Assembly: GCA_043802345.1 (NCBI GenBank)
Contig: JAZDLC010000067.1
Span: 1 to 24,918 of the forward strand
Origin: JAZDLC01 sp043802345
GTDB taxonomy: Bacteria > Planctomycetota > B15-G4 > JADJEK01
Direction of reading: 5' to 3'
Length of the DNA stretch: 24,918 bases
Position numbers and translations under genes: made by a program. Below are positions 6,042 through 13,469 of this stretch, one piece after another. The stretch's first letter is position 1; each line of letters starts with the position of its first letter. The notes beneath the pieces were generated by a model. It was not told the DNA's origin, did not search any database, and saw only the letters and a program-made list of their open reading frames with translations.

Positions 6042-7418
6042 TCAAGGGAAGTGGATCATGGACGGAGCCCCCAACTGCGCGGGCAGGCCGAACAGGGTGC
6101 TGCCGAAGTCGTACGGCTGCGCCAGGAGGATCCAACCACTCAGGGGATGGCCGAGCGGTCCGCCGATCACGGCCACTCCGTTGAAGTCCGCGGGAACCTG
6201 GGCCACGCCGTAGGTCGGGACCGCGTAGAACTGAGGGAACCAGCGGCCGTGGATCGTCGAGCCGATCGGCTGGTACCCGGGGATCGCCGGTTGCAGGCTG
6301 AAGAAGAGCGCGATCGACTGTCCGGGAGTGCAGTTCCCGATGTCGAATTCGACCCAGTTCTCGCTCGGGTAGTTCACTTCGCCATCCACCACGTCCGTGA
6401 CCAGGGCGCGGCCGGTCTCCGGCTGCACCGTCAGGGCTCCGATTCCTCCGCTCATCGAGCCGAGCCCGAAGTGTCCCAGATTCGGCACCGCGGCGCCCAG
6501 GGGCGGACCGGAACCGGTCGTGGCGAACTCGCCGTTGTTCTTCGTGGTCAGCACCACGGGACCCAGACTCTCGCCGGAGAAGTACAGGTTCGGATGGGGC
6601 TGTCCATCCAGTCCGATGAAGGTCTGCGCATTGGCGTCAATGGCCAGACAGGTGAGATCGCCGATCGTGGAGGAAGTGGTCAGCCCGGTGTTCGCCACCA
6701 TGGCATCCACGTCCGCCTCGTTCAGCAGCAGCACGGCGGAACCAGATGTGACGGTGAGCACTACACCGGAGCCGGCGAAGGTCATCGCCGCGGCCGGGAT
6801 CATCACCACTCCGCCGTCGCCCACCAGCGTGCCATTCACCATCTCGTCATCCGCGAAGGAGAGGTAGATGTTCCCGGCCACATCCTGGGTGAAGGCGTTG
6901 GTGTCGAGGGCGTCGACCCCGGAAGTCTGGCCCACCGCCGACAGGATCTGACTCTCCAGCAGCACGCTCTGTACGAAGTCGCCGCCGGACGCTCCGGGAA
7001 CAAACCGGAAGACCGAACCCTTGGAGACGCCGCCGAACGACTCGCTGGTCGAGAAGACGAACGAAAAGACGTTTCGGATCTCGAGGGGAGGCGCCGGAAC
7101 CTTCAGGATGTCGATGGCGTCGAAGCTGCCGATGAAGTTCTCCGCAAAGACCCCGTCCGCATCGTGATCCCCGAGGATCGTATCGATCGTGACGTTGGTC
7201 AGGATCTTCTCGCAAGAGAAGGTGAAGACCGGCTGGAAGCTCACGACATCAGTCGGTCCGAGGTTGGCCAGGACCGTCCCGCTCGAGCCGGAGGCCGTGG
7301 TGCCGCTGCCGTTCAGGACAAAGATGGCTGCGTCGGGGCCCGGGACAATCTGCGCCGAGGCGCTCAATCCGAGTACGGAGATCAGGAACAGGGTGCACGG
7401 GGTTCTGCGGATCATCAT
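6042..7418 (-). CDS. Secreted protein of unknown function
   Basis: A 458-residue protein with a clear Sec signal peptide: MMIRRTPC, hydrophobic LFLISVLGLSASA, and likely cleavage after Ala22. I chose the ATG at 7418 because the signal peptide then begins at the N-terminus and GGAG lies about 8 bases upstream; an ATG at 7463 would add a non-signal stretch. The mature part is Gly/Ser/Thr/Val-rich, low in Lys and Cys, and beta-strand-like throughout, with Asp-containing loops such as GDHDADGVFAENF and NIYLSFADDE. This suggests a beta-propeller or beta-sandwich secreted protein. I see no anchor, dockerin, autotransporter domain or known catalytic motif. It is transcribed alone behind its own hairpin. 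Function unknown. Confidence 0.8.
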   Translation of the reverse strand: MMIRRTPCTLFLISVLGLSASAQIVPGPDAAIFVLNGSGTTASGSSGTVLANLGPTDVVSFQPVFTFSCEKILTNVTIDTILGDHDADGVFAENFIGSFDAIDILKVPAPPLEIRNVFSFVFSTSESFGGVSKGSVFRFVPGASGGDFVQSVLLESQILSAVGQTSGVDALDTNAFTQDVAGNIYLSFADDEMVNGTLVGDGGVVMIPAAAMTFAGSGVVLTVTSGSAVLLLNEADVDAMVANTGLTTSSTIGDLTCLAIDANAQTFIGLDGQPHPNLYFSGESLGPVVLTTKNNGEFATTGSGPPLGAAVPNLGHFGLGSMSGGIGALTVQPETGRALVTDVVDGEVNYPSENWVEFDIGNCTPGQSIALFFSLQPAIPGYQPIGSTIHGRWFPQFYAVPTYGVAQVPADFNGVAVIGGPLGHPLSGWILLAQPYDFGSTLFGLPAQLGAPSMIHFP

Positions 7419-7571
7419 CCTCACTTCTCCAGGTGTCCAGAAAGTAGGTAGTGTGGTTCCCATTCGGAAGACGCCAACCGCCTGGCGAGCAACCTCCGCC
7501 GGACCGTCACGATCACTGGGGGCAATGTCGTCAGATTTGGACGAACTGCCACCTTGATTGGTTCAGATCCG

Positions 7572-7623
7572 AAAAAAAAACTATCAGTCCGACCAAATTC
7601 TGGATGTCTTTGCCTGGAATCGG
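7572..7623 (-). terminator. Candidate intrinsic terminator of ispH
   Basis: Read on the reverse strand, CCGA-TT-CCA and TGG-TCGG form a 7-bp stem with a 2-nt bulge (7615-7623 with 7589-7595). Eight bases later comes a run of nine T (A-run at 7572-7580). The spacing to the T-run is longer than ideal, but this is the only such T-run near the ispH stop. Confidence 0.45.
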
Positions 7624-7635
7624 CCCGTTCCCCGG

Positions 7636-8469
7636 CTATCCCAGCTGCCCGATCCTCTCCACCACGTCATGAATCAACTCGTCCGGAGTGGAAGCGCCCG
7701 CGGACACGCCGACCGACGAGGCGTCCTTGAACCAGTCAGGTTCCAGGTCGCCCGCCGTTCCGACCTGGTAGGTTCTGGGATTCAGACTCTTCCCGATGGC
7801 CGTCAGTCGCTTGGAGTTGGCGCTCGTGAAGGAGCCGACGACGATCACCACGTCATGCCGCTTGGCCAGCTCACGGATCTCCTCCTGATTCCTGCGGGTC
7901 GGAAAGCAGACCGTGTTGATGAAACGAAGGTCGGCCGCCTTGCGGGCCAGGACCGACAGCACGGCGATGATGTTCTCGATCATCTGGGTCGACTGGGACA
8001 CGACTCCGCAGCGCCGCATGTAGGGCAATTCCTCCGCCTCCTCCGGGCCGCTGACCACCAACGGGTTTTCCACCTGACTCGCGATCCCATCCACCTCCTC
8101 GTGGCCATGATCCCCGATGACCACCACCGTGCGCCCCTCTCTCTGCAGTTCCCTCACTTCCGAGTGGATCTTCGAGACCAGCTTGCAGGTGCCGTCCAGG
8201 ACATTCAGGCCGCTCTCCTCCGCGGCTTTCCAGACGTCCGTGGTGGTCCCGTGGGCGCGAAAAAGCAGGGGAGCATCCTTCGCTTCTTCCAGCGACGTAA
8301 CGACTCGAACTCCCGCTTCCGCGAGCTGCCCCACCACAACCTCGTTATGGACGATATCCCCCAGCATGTAGACCGTGCCATGCCTCTTCGCGCTCTCCTT
8401 GGCCAGCTTCACGGCGTCCCTGACGCCAAAGCAGTAGCCCGCGTGCTTCGCCAGTTCAATCCGCATCAT
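7636..8469 (-). CDS. ispH: 4-hydroxy-3-methylbut-2-enyl diphosphate reductase (IspH)
   Basis: IspH reduces HMBPP to IPP and DMAPP, the last step of the MEP isoprenoid pathway, using a [4Fe-4S] cluster in the cytoplasm. The 277-residue protein has the three cluster cysteines: Cys13 in GYCFGV, Cys95 in DGTCKLV and Cys188 in NTVCFPTRRNQ. It also has His41 (GDIVHNEVV), His73 (RAHGT) and the His123/Glu125 pair in GDHGHEEV, plus STQ at 160-162 and SAGASTP at 256-262. The serine-pair region reads TSANSKRL, so the second Ser of the usual SSN is Ala. The start is one of two adjacent ATGs (8469 or 8466); longer in-frame extensions have no IspH sequence. The gene is divergent from the pseudouridine synthase. 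Confidence 0.95.
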   Translation of the reverse strand: MMRIELAKHAGYCFGVRDAVKLAKESAKRHGTVYMLGDIVHNEVVVGQLAEAGVRVVTSLEEAKDAPLLFRAHGTTTDVWKAAEESGLNVLDGTCKLVSKIHSEVRELQREGRTVVVIGDHGHEEVDGIASQVENPLVVSGPEEAEELPYMRRCGVVSQSTQMIENIIAVLSVLARKAADLRFINTVCFPTRRNQEEIRELAKRHDVVIVVGSFTSANSKRLTAIGKSLNPRTYQVGTAGDLEPDWFKDASSVGVSAGASTPDELIHDVVERIGQLG

Positions 8470-8496
8470 CCGATCGTTCCGGGGGTGAAAGGGGGA

Positions 8497-8529
8497 TTGG
8501 CAGGGAGTCGACCGGGCATGGTATAGAAT
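8497..8529 (+). promoter_or_regulatory. Promoter candidate for the RluA-family gene
   Basis: TTGGCA (8497-8502) and an extended -10 TGGTATAGA (8519-8527) are separated by 19 bases, slightly long. Transcription would start near 8533-8536. The segment 8531-8542 is a perfect palindrome (CCTCCTTGGAGG) that includes the gene's GGAGG Shine-Dalgarno. Confidence 0.4.
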
Positions 8530-8547
8530 GCCTCCTTGGAGGATAGC

Positions 8548-9543
8548 TTGCGGCGAAAACAAAGCTGGGTCGTTCCGCCCGAACTGAAGAACCTGAGCCC
8601 GTACCGGTTTCTCTGCCGGTCGCTGGAGGAGGTCCGCCCCGGAATGCTGCGGCAGCTTCTGCGGGAAGGGGGCGTCCGGGTGGACGGCGAGCAAAAGGCC
8701 CTGAACCGGCCGCTGAAGGTGGGCGCCCTGGTCGACGTCGTCTGGCCGGACGAGCTGTACCAGCGGGCCTCGAGGAAGCAGGTCTGCGAGTCACTGGTGA
8801 TGCTTTATCAGGACGACCAGATCCTGGTGATCGACAAGCCGGCGGGCATCCCGGTGGTGCCGGACCGCCACCGGAACTCACCCACCGTCTTCGACCTGCT
8901 GCCGAAAGGCGTGGCGCGGCATCCGGATTCCGGCATGACACCGAAGCTGGCCCACCGGCTCGACAAGCACACCAGTGGCGCGCTGCTGATCGCCAGGGAC
9001 CGGGACGCCAAGCGTGACCTGACGCGGGCGTTTCAGGAACACCTGGTCCACAAGGAGTATCTGGCCCTGGTCCGGGGAGTCGTCCGGCAGGAGGATCAGA
9101 CGGTGGAGGCGGCGATCGGCAAGGACCGCAGGCATGCGGTCCGGATGGTGATCGACCAGGAGCATGGCAAGCCGGCCGTCACCAGGATCCGGGTGGAAGA
9201 GACCTTCGACGGCTTCACTCTCCTCAGAGTTTCGCCGATCACCGGCCGCACGCACCAGATTCGCGTCCACCTGGCGCACATCGGTTTTCCGATCCTGGGA
9301 GACGGCCTGTACGGCGGCCGGCCCCAGCTGTTTCTTTCCGATCTGAAGCGCTCCTTCCGGCCAAAGGCTGGCCGAGAACTGAAACCAGTGCTCGACCGCC
9401 AGGCGCTTCACTGCGAGATCCTCGAGTTCGACACGATGGACGGGGTCCGCCAGCGGGTCAGGTCCGAGCTTCCGTCTGATCTCCAGATCCTGCTCAAGCA
9501 CCTGCGCCGCTACCGACCGGCGAGAGAGCTTGAGAATCAATAG
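8548..9543 (+). CDS. RluA-family rRNA/tRNA pseudouridine synthase
   Basis: It isomerises uridine to pseudouridine in structured RNA. The 331-residue protein has an S4-like RNA-binding region (about 17-62, with GMLRQLLREGGVRVDG) followed by the catalytic domain. The domain carries LVIDKPAGIPV, AHRLDKHTSGALL with the catalytic Asp at about 139, and GRTHQIRVHLAHIGFPILGD. It resembles RluA/RluC/RluD-type enzymes; which RNA site it modifies cannot be told. I chose the TTG at 8548 because GGAGG (8538-8542) lies 5 bases upstream; another in-frame TTG at 8536 overlaps that same Shine-Dalgarno and is unlikely. The gene is divergent from ispH and followed by the bL34-like gene, so a small translation-related cluster is possible. 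Confidence 0.92.
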   Translation: MRRKQSWVVPPELKNLSPYRFLCRSLEEVRPGMLRQLLREGGVRVDGEQKALNRPLKVGALVDVVWPDELYQRASRKQVCESLVMLYQDDQILVIDKPAGIPVVPDRHRNSPTVFDLLPKGVARHPDSGMTPKLAHRLDKHTSGALLIARDRDAKRDLTRAFQEHLVHKEYLALVRGVVRQEDQTVEAAIGKDRRHAVRMVIDQEHGKPAVTRIRVEETFDGFTLLRVSPITGRTHQIRVHLAHIGFPILGDGLYGGRPQLFLSDLKRSFRPKAGRELKPVLDRQALHCEILEFDTMDGVRQRVRSELPSDLQILLKHLRRYRPARELENQ

Positions 9544-9633
9544 GCACCCCGGTAGACTGCCCGGCTTCCCAGCTTCGCGAGGGTCCTCGAAAGTCCCCCT
9601 CGATGGTCCCTAAGGTACTGGAAAAAAAACGAG

Positions 9634-9768
9634 ATGAAACTGAAACGCCGCAGCTCCAATTCAAAGCGGGCTCGCATGACCGGTTTTCGGTACCGCAGGA
9701 AGACCCAGGGCGGGCGAAGCGTCATTCGGCGCCGCAGGGCGCGGGGCCGCCGCCTCATGCCCAAGTGA
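9634..9768 (+). CDS. rpmH: Large-subunit ribosomal protein bL34-like (44 aa)
   Basis: A 44-codon gene easily overlooked because of its size. The product is very basic and matches the bL34 pattern: SNSKRARMTGFRYRRKT (residues 8-24), GGRSVIRRRRARGRRL (26-41). This parallels the KRxRTHGFRxR...GRxVLxRRRAKGR core of known bL34. The first residues (MKLKRRSS) differ from the usual MKRTxQPS start. There is no strong Shine-Dalgarno before the ATG at 9634, only GAG adjacent and an A-run. bL34 is a structural protein of the 50S subunit. It usually sits beside rnpA near dnaA/oriC; here it follows an RluA-family gene and converges on pqiC. It could be the only copy, displaced, or a divergent paralogue. 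Confidence 0.82.
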   Translation: MKLKRRSSNSKRARMTGFRYRRKTQGGRSVIRRRRARGRRLMPK

Positions 9769-9773
9769 TCCGT

Positions 9774-9818
9774 CAGGCCGTCACGAAGAGGCTTGACCCC
9801 TTCTCTCTCAACGGCCTG
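9774..9818. terminator. Possible bidirectional terminator between rpmH and pqiC
   Basis: CAGGCCGT (9774-9781) pairs perfectly with ACGGCCTG (9811-9818). The 29-nt interval contains a further possible GAAG/CTTC pairing. It sits between the convergent rpmH and pqiC genes and enters the last codons of pqiC. No T-run is present. Confidence 0.35.
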
Positions 9819-10407
9819 CCACCGCCGTCACATCCCCTGCGACCGCCCTGCCCAGCTCTCCCAGCAGCCCGCTCAGACAAGCCACCACGGCCGGGATCCC
9901 CTCCCCTGACGCTCTTCCGGTGAAACGGGAGCGGCGCCGCCGCAGCGCCTCATCTCCTTTCCCCGAAATCACCCACTCCGCGCTCAGCATGCAGTCGCCC
10001 TGCTCCGTGCCCTCGAACCTGATGATCTCCACTCCGATGCGGAGGTCGATCTCGCTCGGATGGCGATACGGCGCGCGCAGCACTCGCTTCGCTCCCGTCA
10101 GCACCAGGAGGTCGTCCGCAAGAACCCGCTCCAGATTCGACTGCAGCGGCTCGGCCCACTGATGGAAGACCTCCAGCCGAACCTGATTCCCCTCGAGCCG
10201 GGTCACCAGCTGCGGACGGTCCAGATAGCGCGGGATCACGACAGATCCCAGGCCGAGCGTCAGCCCATCGTCTCCTGGCGCCACGGCATCTCCGTCACCG
10301 GACGGAACCAGATGGTAGAGAGTTGTTTCCTGCTGCGGAGTGAAGCAGGCCAGCGGCGTGAGGGCCGCCGCCAGGAACAGAAGCCCCGCGACCGCAACTC
10401 GTCTCAC
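9808..10407 (-). CDS. pqiC: PqiC-like outer-membrane lipoprotein (ABC-type transport auxiliary family)
   Basis: A 199-residue lipoprotein. The signal peptide is VRRVAVAGLLFLAAALTPLAC, with a lipobox ending at Cys21. The mature part begins with TTLYHLVPSG and continues with LGLGSVVIPRYLDRPQLVTR and HQWAEPLQSNLERVLADDLL, the pattern of the PqiC family (formerly DUF330). PqiC anchors the periplasmic end of PqiB at the outer membrane in lipid transport. The GTG start at 10407 overlaps the pqiB stop by 4 bp (GTGA). It is the last gene of the pqi operon. Residue 2 after the lipidated Cys is Phe, not Asp, which fits outer-membrane sorting by the E. coli rule. Confidence 0.88.
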   Translation of the reverse strand: MRRVAVAGLLFLAAALTPLACFTPQQETTLYHLVPSGDGDAVAPGDDGLTLGLGSVVIPRYLDRPQLVTRLEGNQVRLEVFHQWAEPLQSNLERVLADDLLVLTGAKRVLRAPYRHPSEIDLRIGVEIIRFEGTEQGDCMLSAEWVISGKGDEALRRRRSRFTGRASGEGIPAVVACLSGLLGELGRAVAGDVTAVAGR

Positions 10408-12098
10408 TTCGAACCTCCCGCCGGCTTCTTGCCGAAGATCAGTGCGTTCGGATCGCGCTCCAGGGTATCGGCCAATCCGCGGATCGAGCGCGTCGCCCCG
10501 TGAATTTCCGCCAGGACCCGGTCGATCTCGAACCGCAGCGGGGACTCATCCCCGACCGACTCGCGCATCTGCGTCAGGAAGGCCCTGGCATCCTCCAGGG
10601 TCGAGGACGCCCGGAGGGCAACCTGTTCCATGCTCCCGGCGAGAAGGTCGACCTTGCCGTCAATCCGCACGGCAAGGTCTCCGACCTTCACGAGAGTCTC
10701 GTTCAGGCTCTTCACGGAGGAGATCATGTCCGGGCTGGAAACCAGGTTGTCGAAGTCTGCCAGCGCCTTCTGCCCGGTTTCGGCCAACTCCTTGAGCGGC
10801 AGGGCCCTCAGCCTATCGAACGTGTCCATGGCGACGGCCTGGAACCGGTCCAATTGCGACTCGACCGTGGGGAAGGTCGGGTACGGAACGGTTGGCACAA
10901 TGCTCGCAGCCGGCGCGTCCCGATAGAAGTCGAGGTCGACGTACTGCTGGCCGGTGACGATGTAGCCGGACCTGAGCTGAGCACGCATTCCCTTCCCCAC
11001 CAGCGACTCGATGACCTCTTCGTCGGAGACGTCGCAGGGTTCGAACTCATGCAGCCGCTCCAGTTCCAGGTCGACCAGGACCGGAATCCGAATTTCGCCT
11101 CTCTGACGATCCAGCACGGCGCCCACATCCTTCACCTTGCCGATCTGCATCCCCTGGTACTCCACCGGCGCCCCGGCCTTCAGCCCCCGAGGACTGCTCT
11201 TGAAGGTCATCAGGTAGGTGATGCTGGAGGTGATCTTCGGCTGACCGACGTCAGCACGCTTCCCGTAGAGGTGGAACTGGTGGCCGCTCTTGCACCGGTC
11301 TCCCGGATTCCCATCATCGGTGTCGAAGGCGATGGCGCCGCCCAGGATGGCCGCCAGCGATTCTGCCTTCAGGCTCAGCCCATCTGAGCCCACTTTGACC
11401 TCCACTCCGCTGGCGTTCCAGAATCTTGAACTGGTGCGCACGAGGTCGGAGTAGCCGTCCTGGATGAACAGGTCGACCTTCACTCTCCGATTGTCCTCGA
11501 GAATCTCGTACGCCTCCACCTCGCCGACCTCGAAGTCGAGGTAGCGGACCGGCGAACCAACTCGCAATGAACCGAGCCGATCAGCGAGCAGCACCAGTCT
11601 CAGTCCCCGGTCCGCATGCGATGATGGCACCGGCCGGTCCAGCCCCTCGAACAACCGGGATGGAGCTCCCGGAGCCGGATCGATCGCCAGGTAGGTCCCC
11701 GAAAGGTACGTCTCCAGGTCAGAGATCCCCGCGGTGCCAAAGCGCGGCCGGGCAACCCAGAATTTCGTATTGGTCGTCAAGTGAGGCTCGAAGCTCCGGT
11801 CGATCTCCGCCTCCACCACGATCTCCCGCAGATCGTCCTGCAGCCGGACCGTCTTCACCAGGCCCACTTCCAGCGACCGGAACTTGACCCTGGTCTTGCC
11901 CGCCTCCAGCCCACGTGCGTCGGCGAAGGTGATCGAGACGGTGACGCCACGCGCGCTCACGCTCTGATAGAGGAGCCACAGGCCGATCCCCACCGCCACC
12001 AGCGGAACCAGCCACACGATGGAGATCCCACGCCTTGCCCGCACCACCACCTTCGGCAACTCCCCGGGGCTGGGGGGAGCTGGATTGGATGAGTTCAT
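10404..12098 (-). CDS. pqiB: PqiB-like protein with three MCE (MlaD) domains
   Basis: A 564-residue protein from the ATG at 12098, which shares 4 bp with the stop of the upstream pqiA gene. There is one N-terminal membrane helix (about 27-45). Three MCE repeats follow, at about 50-142 (VTVSITFADARGLEAGKTRV), 165-258 (LRLVLLADRLGSLRVGSPVR) and 292-410 (YLMTFKSSPRGLKAGAPVEY). The C-terminus is helical (about 430-560) and probably forms the long needle-like bundle seen in PqiB hexamers. The protein spans the periplasm as a hydrophobic channel carrying lipids between the membranes. The length is typical of PqiB (about 550), not of single-MCE MlaD proteins. There is no own promoter; it is cotranscribed with the pqiA genes and pqiC. 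Confidence 0.92.
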   Translation of the reverse strand: MNSSNPAPPSPGELPKVVVRARRGISIVWLVPLVAVGIGLWLLYQSVSARGVTVSITFADARGLEAGKTRVKFRSLEVGLVKTVRLQDDLREIVVEAEIDRSFEPHLTTNTKFWVARPRFGTAGISDLETYLSGTYLAIDPAPGAPSRLFEGLDRPVPSSHADRGLRLVLLADRLGSLRVGSPVRYLDFEVGEVEAYEILEDNRRVKVDLFIQDGYSDLVRTSSRFWNASGVEVKVGSDGLSLKAESLAAILGGAIAFDTDDGNPGDRCKSGHQFHLYGKRADVGQPKITSSITYLMTFKSSPRGLKAGAPVEYQGMQIGKVKDVGAVLDRQRGEIRIPVLVDLELERLHEFEPCDVSDEEVIESLVGKGMRAQLRSGYIVTGQQYVDLDFYRDAPAASIVPTVPYPTFPTVESQLDRFQAVAMDTFDRLRALPLKELAETGQKALADFDNLVSSPDMISSVKSLNETLVKVGDLAVRIDGKVDLLAGSMEQVALRASSTLEDARAFLTQMRESVGDESPLRFEIDRVLAEIHGATRSIRGLADTLERDPNALIFGKKPAGGSK

Positions 12099-12724
12099 TC
12101 GTTCTTCTCCAGAGCGTCGAAGATGAGACGCGGATCGAAATTCCGGGTGGCGAGCATCGTCATCACCACCACCACACCGAAGGCGACGGCTCCCCCGTTG
12201 GGTGTGACCGAAGCGAGCGGGTCCACCTTGACCAGCGCGATCAGGATCGCGATGACGAAGATGTCCAGCATCGACCAGCGGCCGATCAACTCGAGGATCC
12301 GGTAGAGCCTGACCCGGTCCTTCGGCCTCCATTCCCAGCGGCCATGGACGGAGAGCAGCAGGAACAGCAGGCCCAGGATCTTCACACAGGGAACCACCAC
12401 GCTGGCAATCAACACCACCGCCGCCAGCACGTACTGTCCCCCTTCCATCAACTGGCGCACCCCCTCGAGGATCGTGCTCGAGTTGGCGCCGCGCAAGGTC
12501 TCCACCGTCATGACCGGATAGAGGTTCGCGGGAAGCAACAGCGCGACCGCCGCCAGGAGGAAGGCCCAGGTCCGCTGCATACTGCCCGGCTTGCGCGAGT
12601 GGAGCGTGGCATGACAACGGGGACACTGGCCGTGCCGTCCGAAACGCGCGGTCGGCTCGCGGCAGAGCCGGCCGCAGATCAGGCAGGTCAGGAGGCCGGA
12701 GCGGATCGCGCGGTTGCCGATCAT
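12095..12724 (-). CDS. pqiA: PqiA-like integral membrane protein (second of two)
   Basis: A 209-residue inner-membrane protein. The N-terminus carries a zinc-ribbon-like pair: CLICGRLC (15-22) and CPRC (35-38). Four hydrophobic helices follow, with the family landmarks LLLPANLYPVMTVETLRG, LGLLFLLLSVHGRW and ELIGRWSMLDIFVIAILIALV. PqiA proteins accompany PqiB/MCE proteins in the inner membrane and are thought to deliver lipid to the MCE channel. E. coli PqiA is a single ~417-residue protein with two such halves; here the halves are separate genes that overlap by 4 bp. The ATG at 12724 lies at the end of the first pqiA gene. Confidence 0.9.
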   Translation of the reverse strand: MIGNRAIRSGLLTCLICGRLCREPTARFGRHGQCPRCHATLHSRKPGSMQRTWAFLLAAVALLLPANLYPVMTVETLRGANSSTILEGVRQLMEGGQYVLAAVVLIASVVVPCVKILGLLFLLLSVHGRWEWRPKDRVRLYRILELIGRWSMLDIFVIAILIALVKVDPLASVTPNGGAVAFGVVVVMTMLATRNFDPRLIFDALEKNE

Positions 12725-13386
12725 CGCCCGGTCTCCAACCGTTCGAACAGCCGCTCGGAATCGAGCGACGCCGTGGCCCACGCGGTCAGGAGGACGAGCG
12801 CAAGGAGAGCCCAGAAGGCCGGTTCCAGCTTCAGCGCGGCCATTTCCCCCAGCTTCACCAGCGCCACCAGGCTGCCCAGCAGGTAGACCTCGAGCATGGC
12901 CCAGGGTCTGAGCCGCTCGCTCGCCTGAAGCACCCGCGCCTGCAGCGGCAGCCGCAGACCGAGTCGCAGTGGAAGCAGGACGTAGAGCAGGCCGAGGTAG
13001 ATTGAGAGCGGCGCAATGAAGATGACCAGCAGCAGCAATGCGCCCAGCATGAAGAACTGGGCGTCGAACAGCTCCAAGACCCCGGAGAGGATCGAGCCGG
13101 CCTGGCTCCGCCCCTCCATGGTGAAAGTCATGAAGGAACCGCAGTGGGCCATCACGAACAGCACCAGGCCCGCCAGGGTCAGCGCGAGGGTCTGGTCCAG
13201 GGCGTCCTTGCGGTGCTCGTAGAGAACCGCCCCACACCGGGAACAGCAGGCCCGTTGCCCGGAGCCAAGCGGCTCTCGCCGCAGCAGAAGATCACATTCG
13301 TGACAGGCGACCCAGCCACTCTGTTCAGCCCGGGAACCCAATCCAACCACCCCTGTAGAGAAGACCGGCGACGCATGTTCGTCCAC
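12721..13386 (-). CDS. pqiA: PqiA-like integral membrane protein (first of two)
   Basis: A 221-residue PqiA half. It has zinc-ribbon-like cysteines in ACHECDLLL and CCSRCGAVLY (about residues 29-56). Four hydrophobic helices follow, beginning with LALTLAGLVLFVMAHCGSFM and including the family motif RPWAMLEVYLLGSLVALVKL. It is the first gene of the pqi operon (pqiA-pqiA-pqiB-pqiC). The GTG at 13386 is the most upstream in-frame start with no clear Shine-Dalgarno; a start some residues later, just before the Cys pair, is possible. A small TGCGGG/CCCGCA hairpin (13387-13407) lies directly upstream, and a weak TTCAAC-N17-TAGAAC promoter-like pair occurs on the reverse strand within the 83-bp gap. 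E. coli pqi belongs to the SoxRS regulon; nothing here shows similar control. Confidence 0.87.
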   Translation of the reverse strand: MDEHASPVFSTGVVGLGSRAEQSGWVACHECDLLLRREPLGSGQRACCSRCGAVLYEHRKDALDQTLALTLAGLVLFVMAHCGSFMTFTMEGRSQAGSILSGVLELFDAQFFMLGALLLLVIFIAPLSIYLGLLYVLLPLRLGLRLPLQARVLQASERLRPWAMLEVYLLGSLVALVKLGEMAALKLEPAFWALLALVLLTAWATASLDSERLFERLETGR

Positions 13387-13469
13387 TGCGGGCGTTTTCG
13401 ACCCGCAAGGATCCGTTCTACCAGACGATCGGAGGCGGTTGAAGGAATCGGGGTCGGGGTCGATCTGTT

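Noticed and set aside
5865..7451. Forward 528-codon ORF opposite the secreted protein
   Set aside because: Rich in Arg/Gly/Gln with no domain; the reverse strand has a signal peptide and plausible composition.
9537..9764. Reverse 75-codon ORF opposite the bL34-like gene
   Set aside because: It is the antisense of the bL34 pattern and very Arg-rich for that reason.
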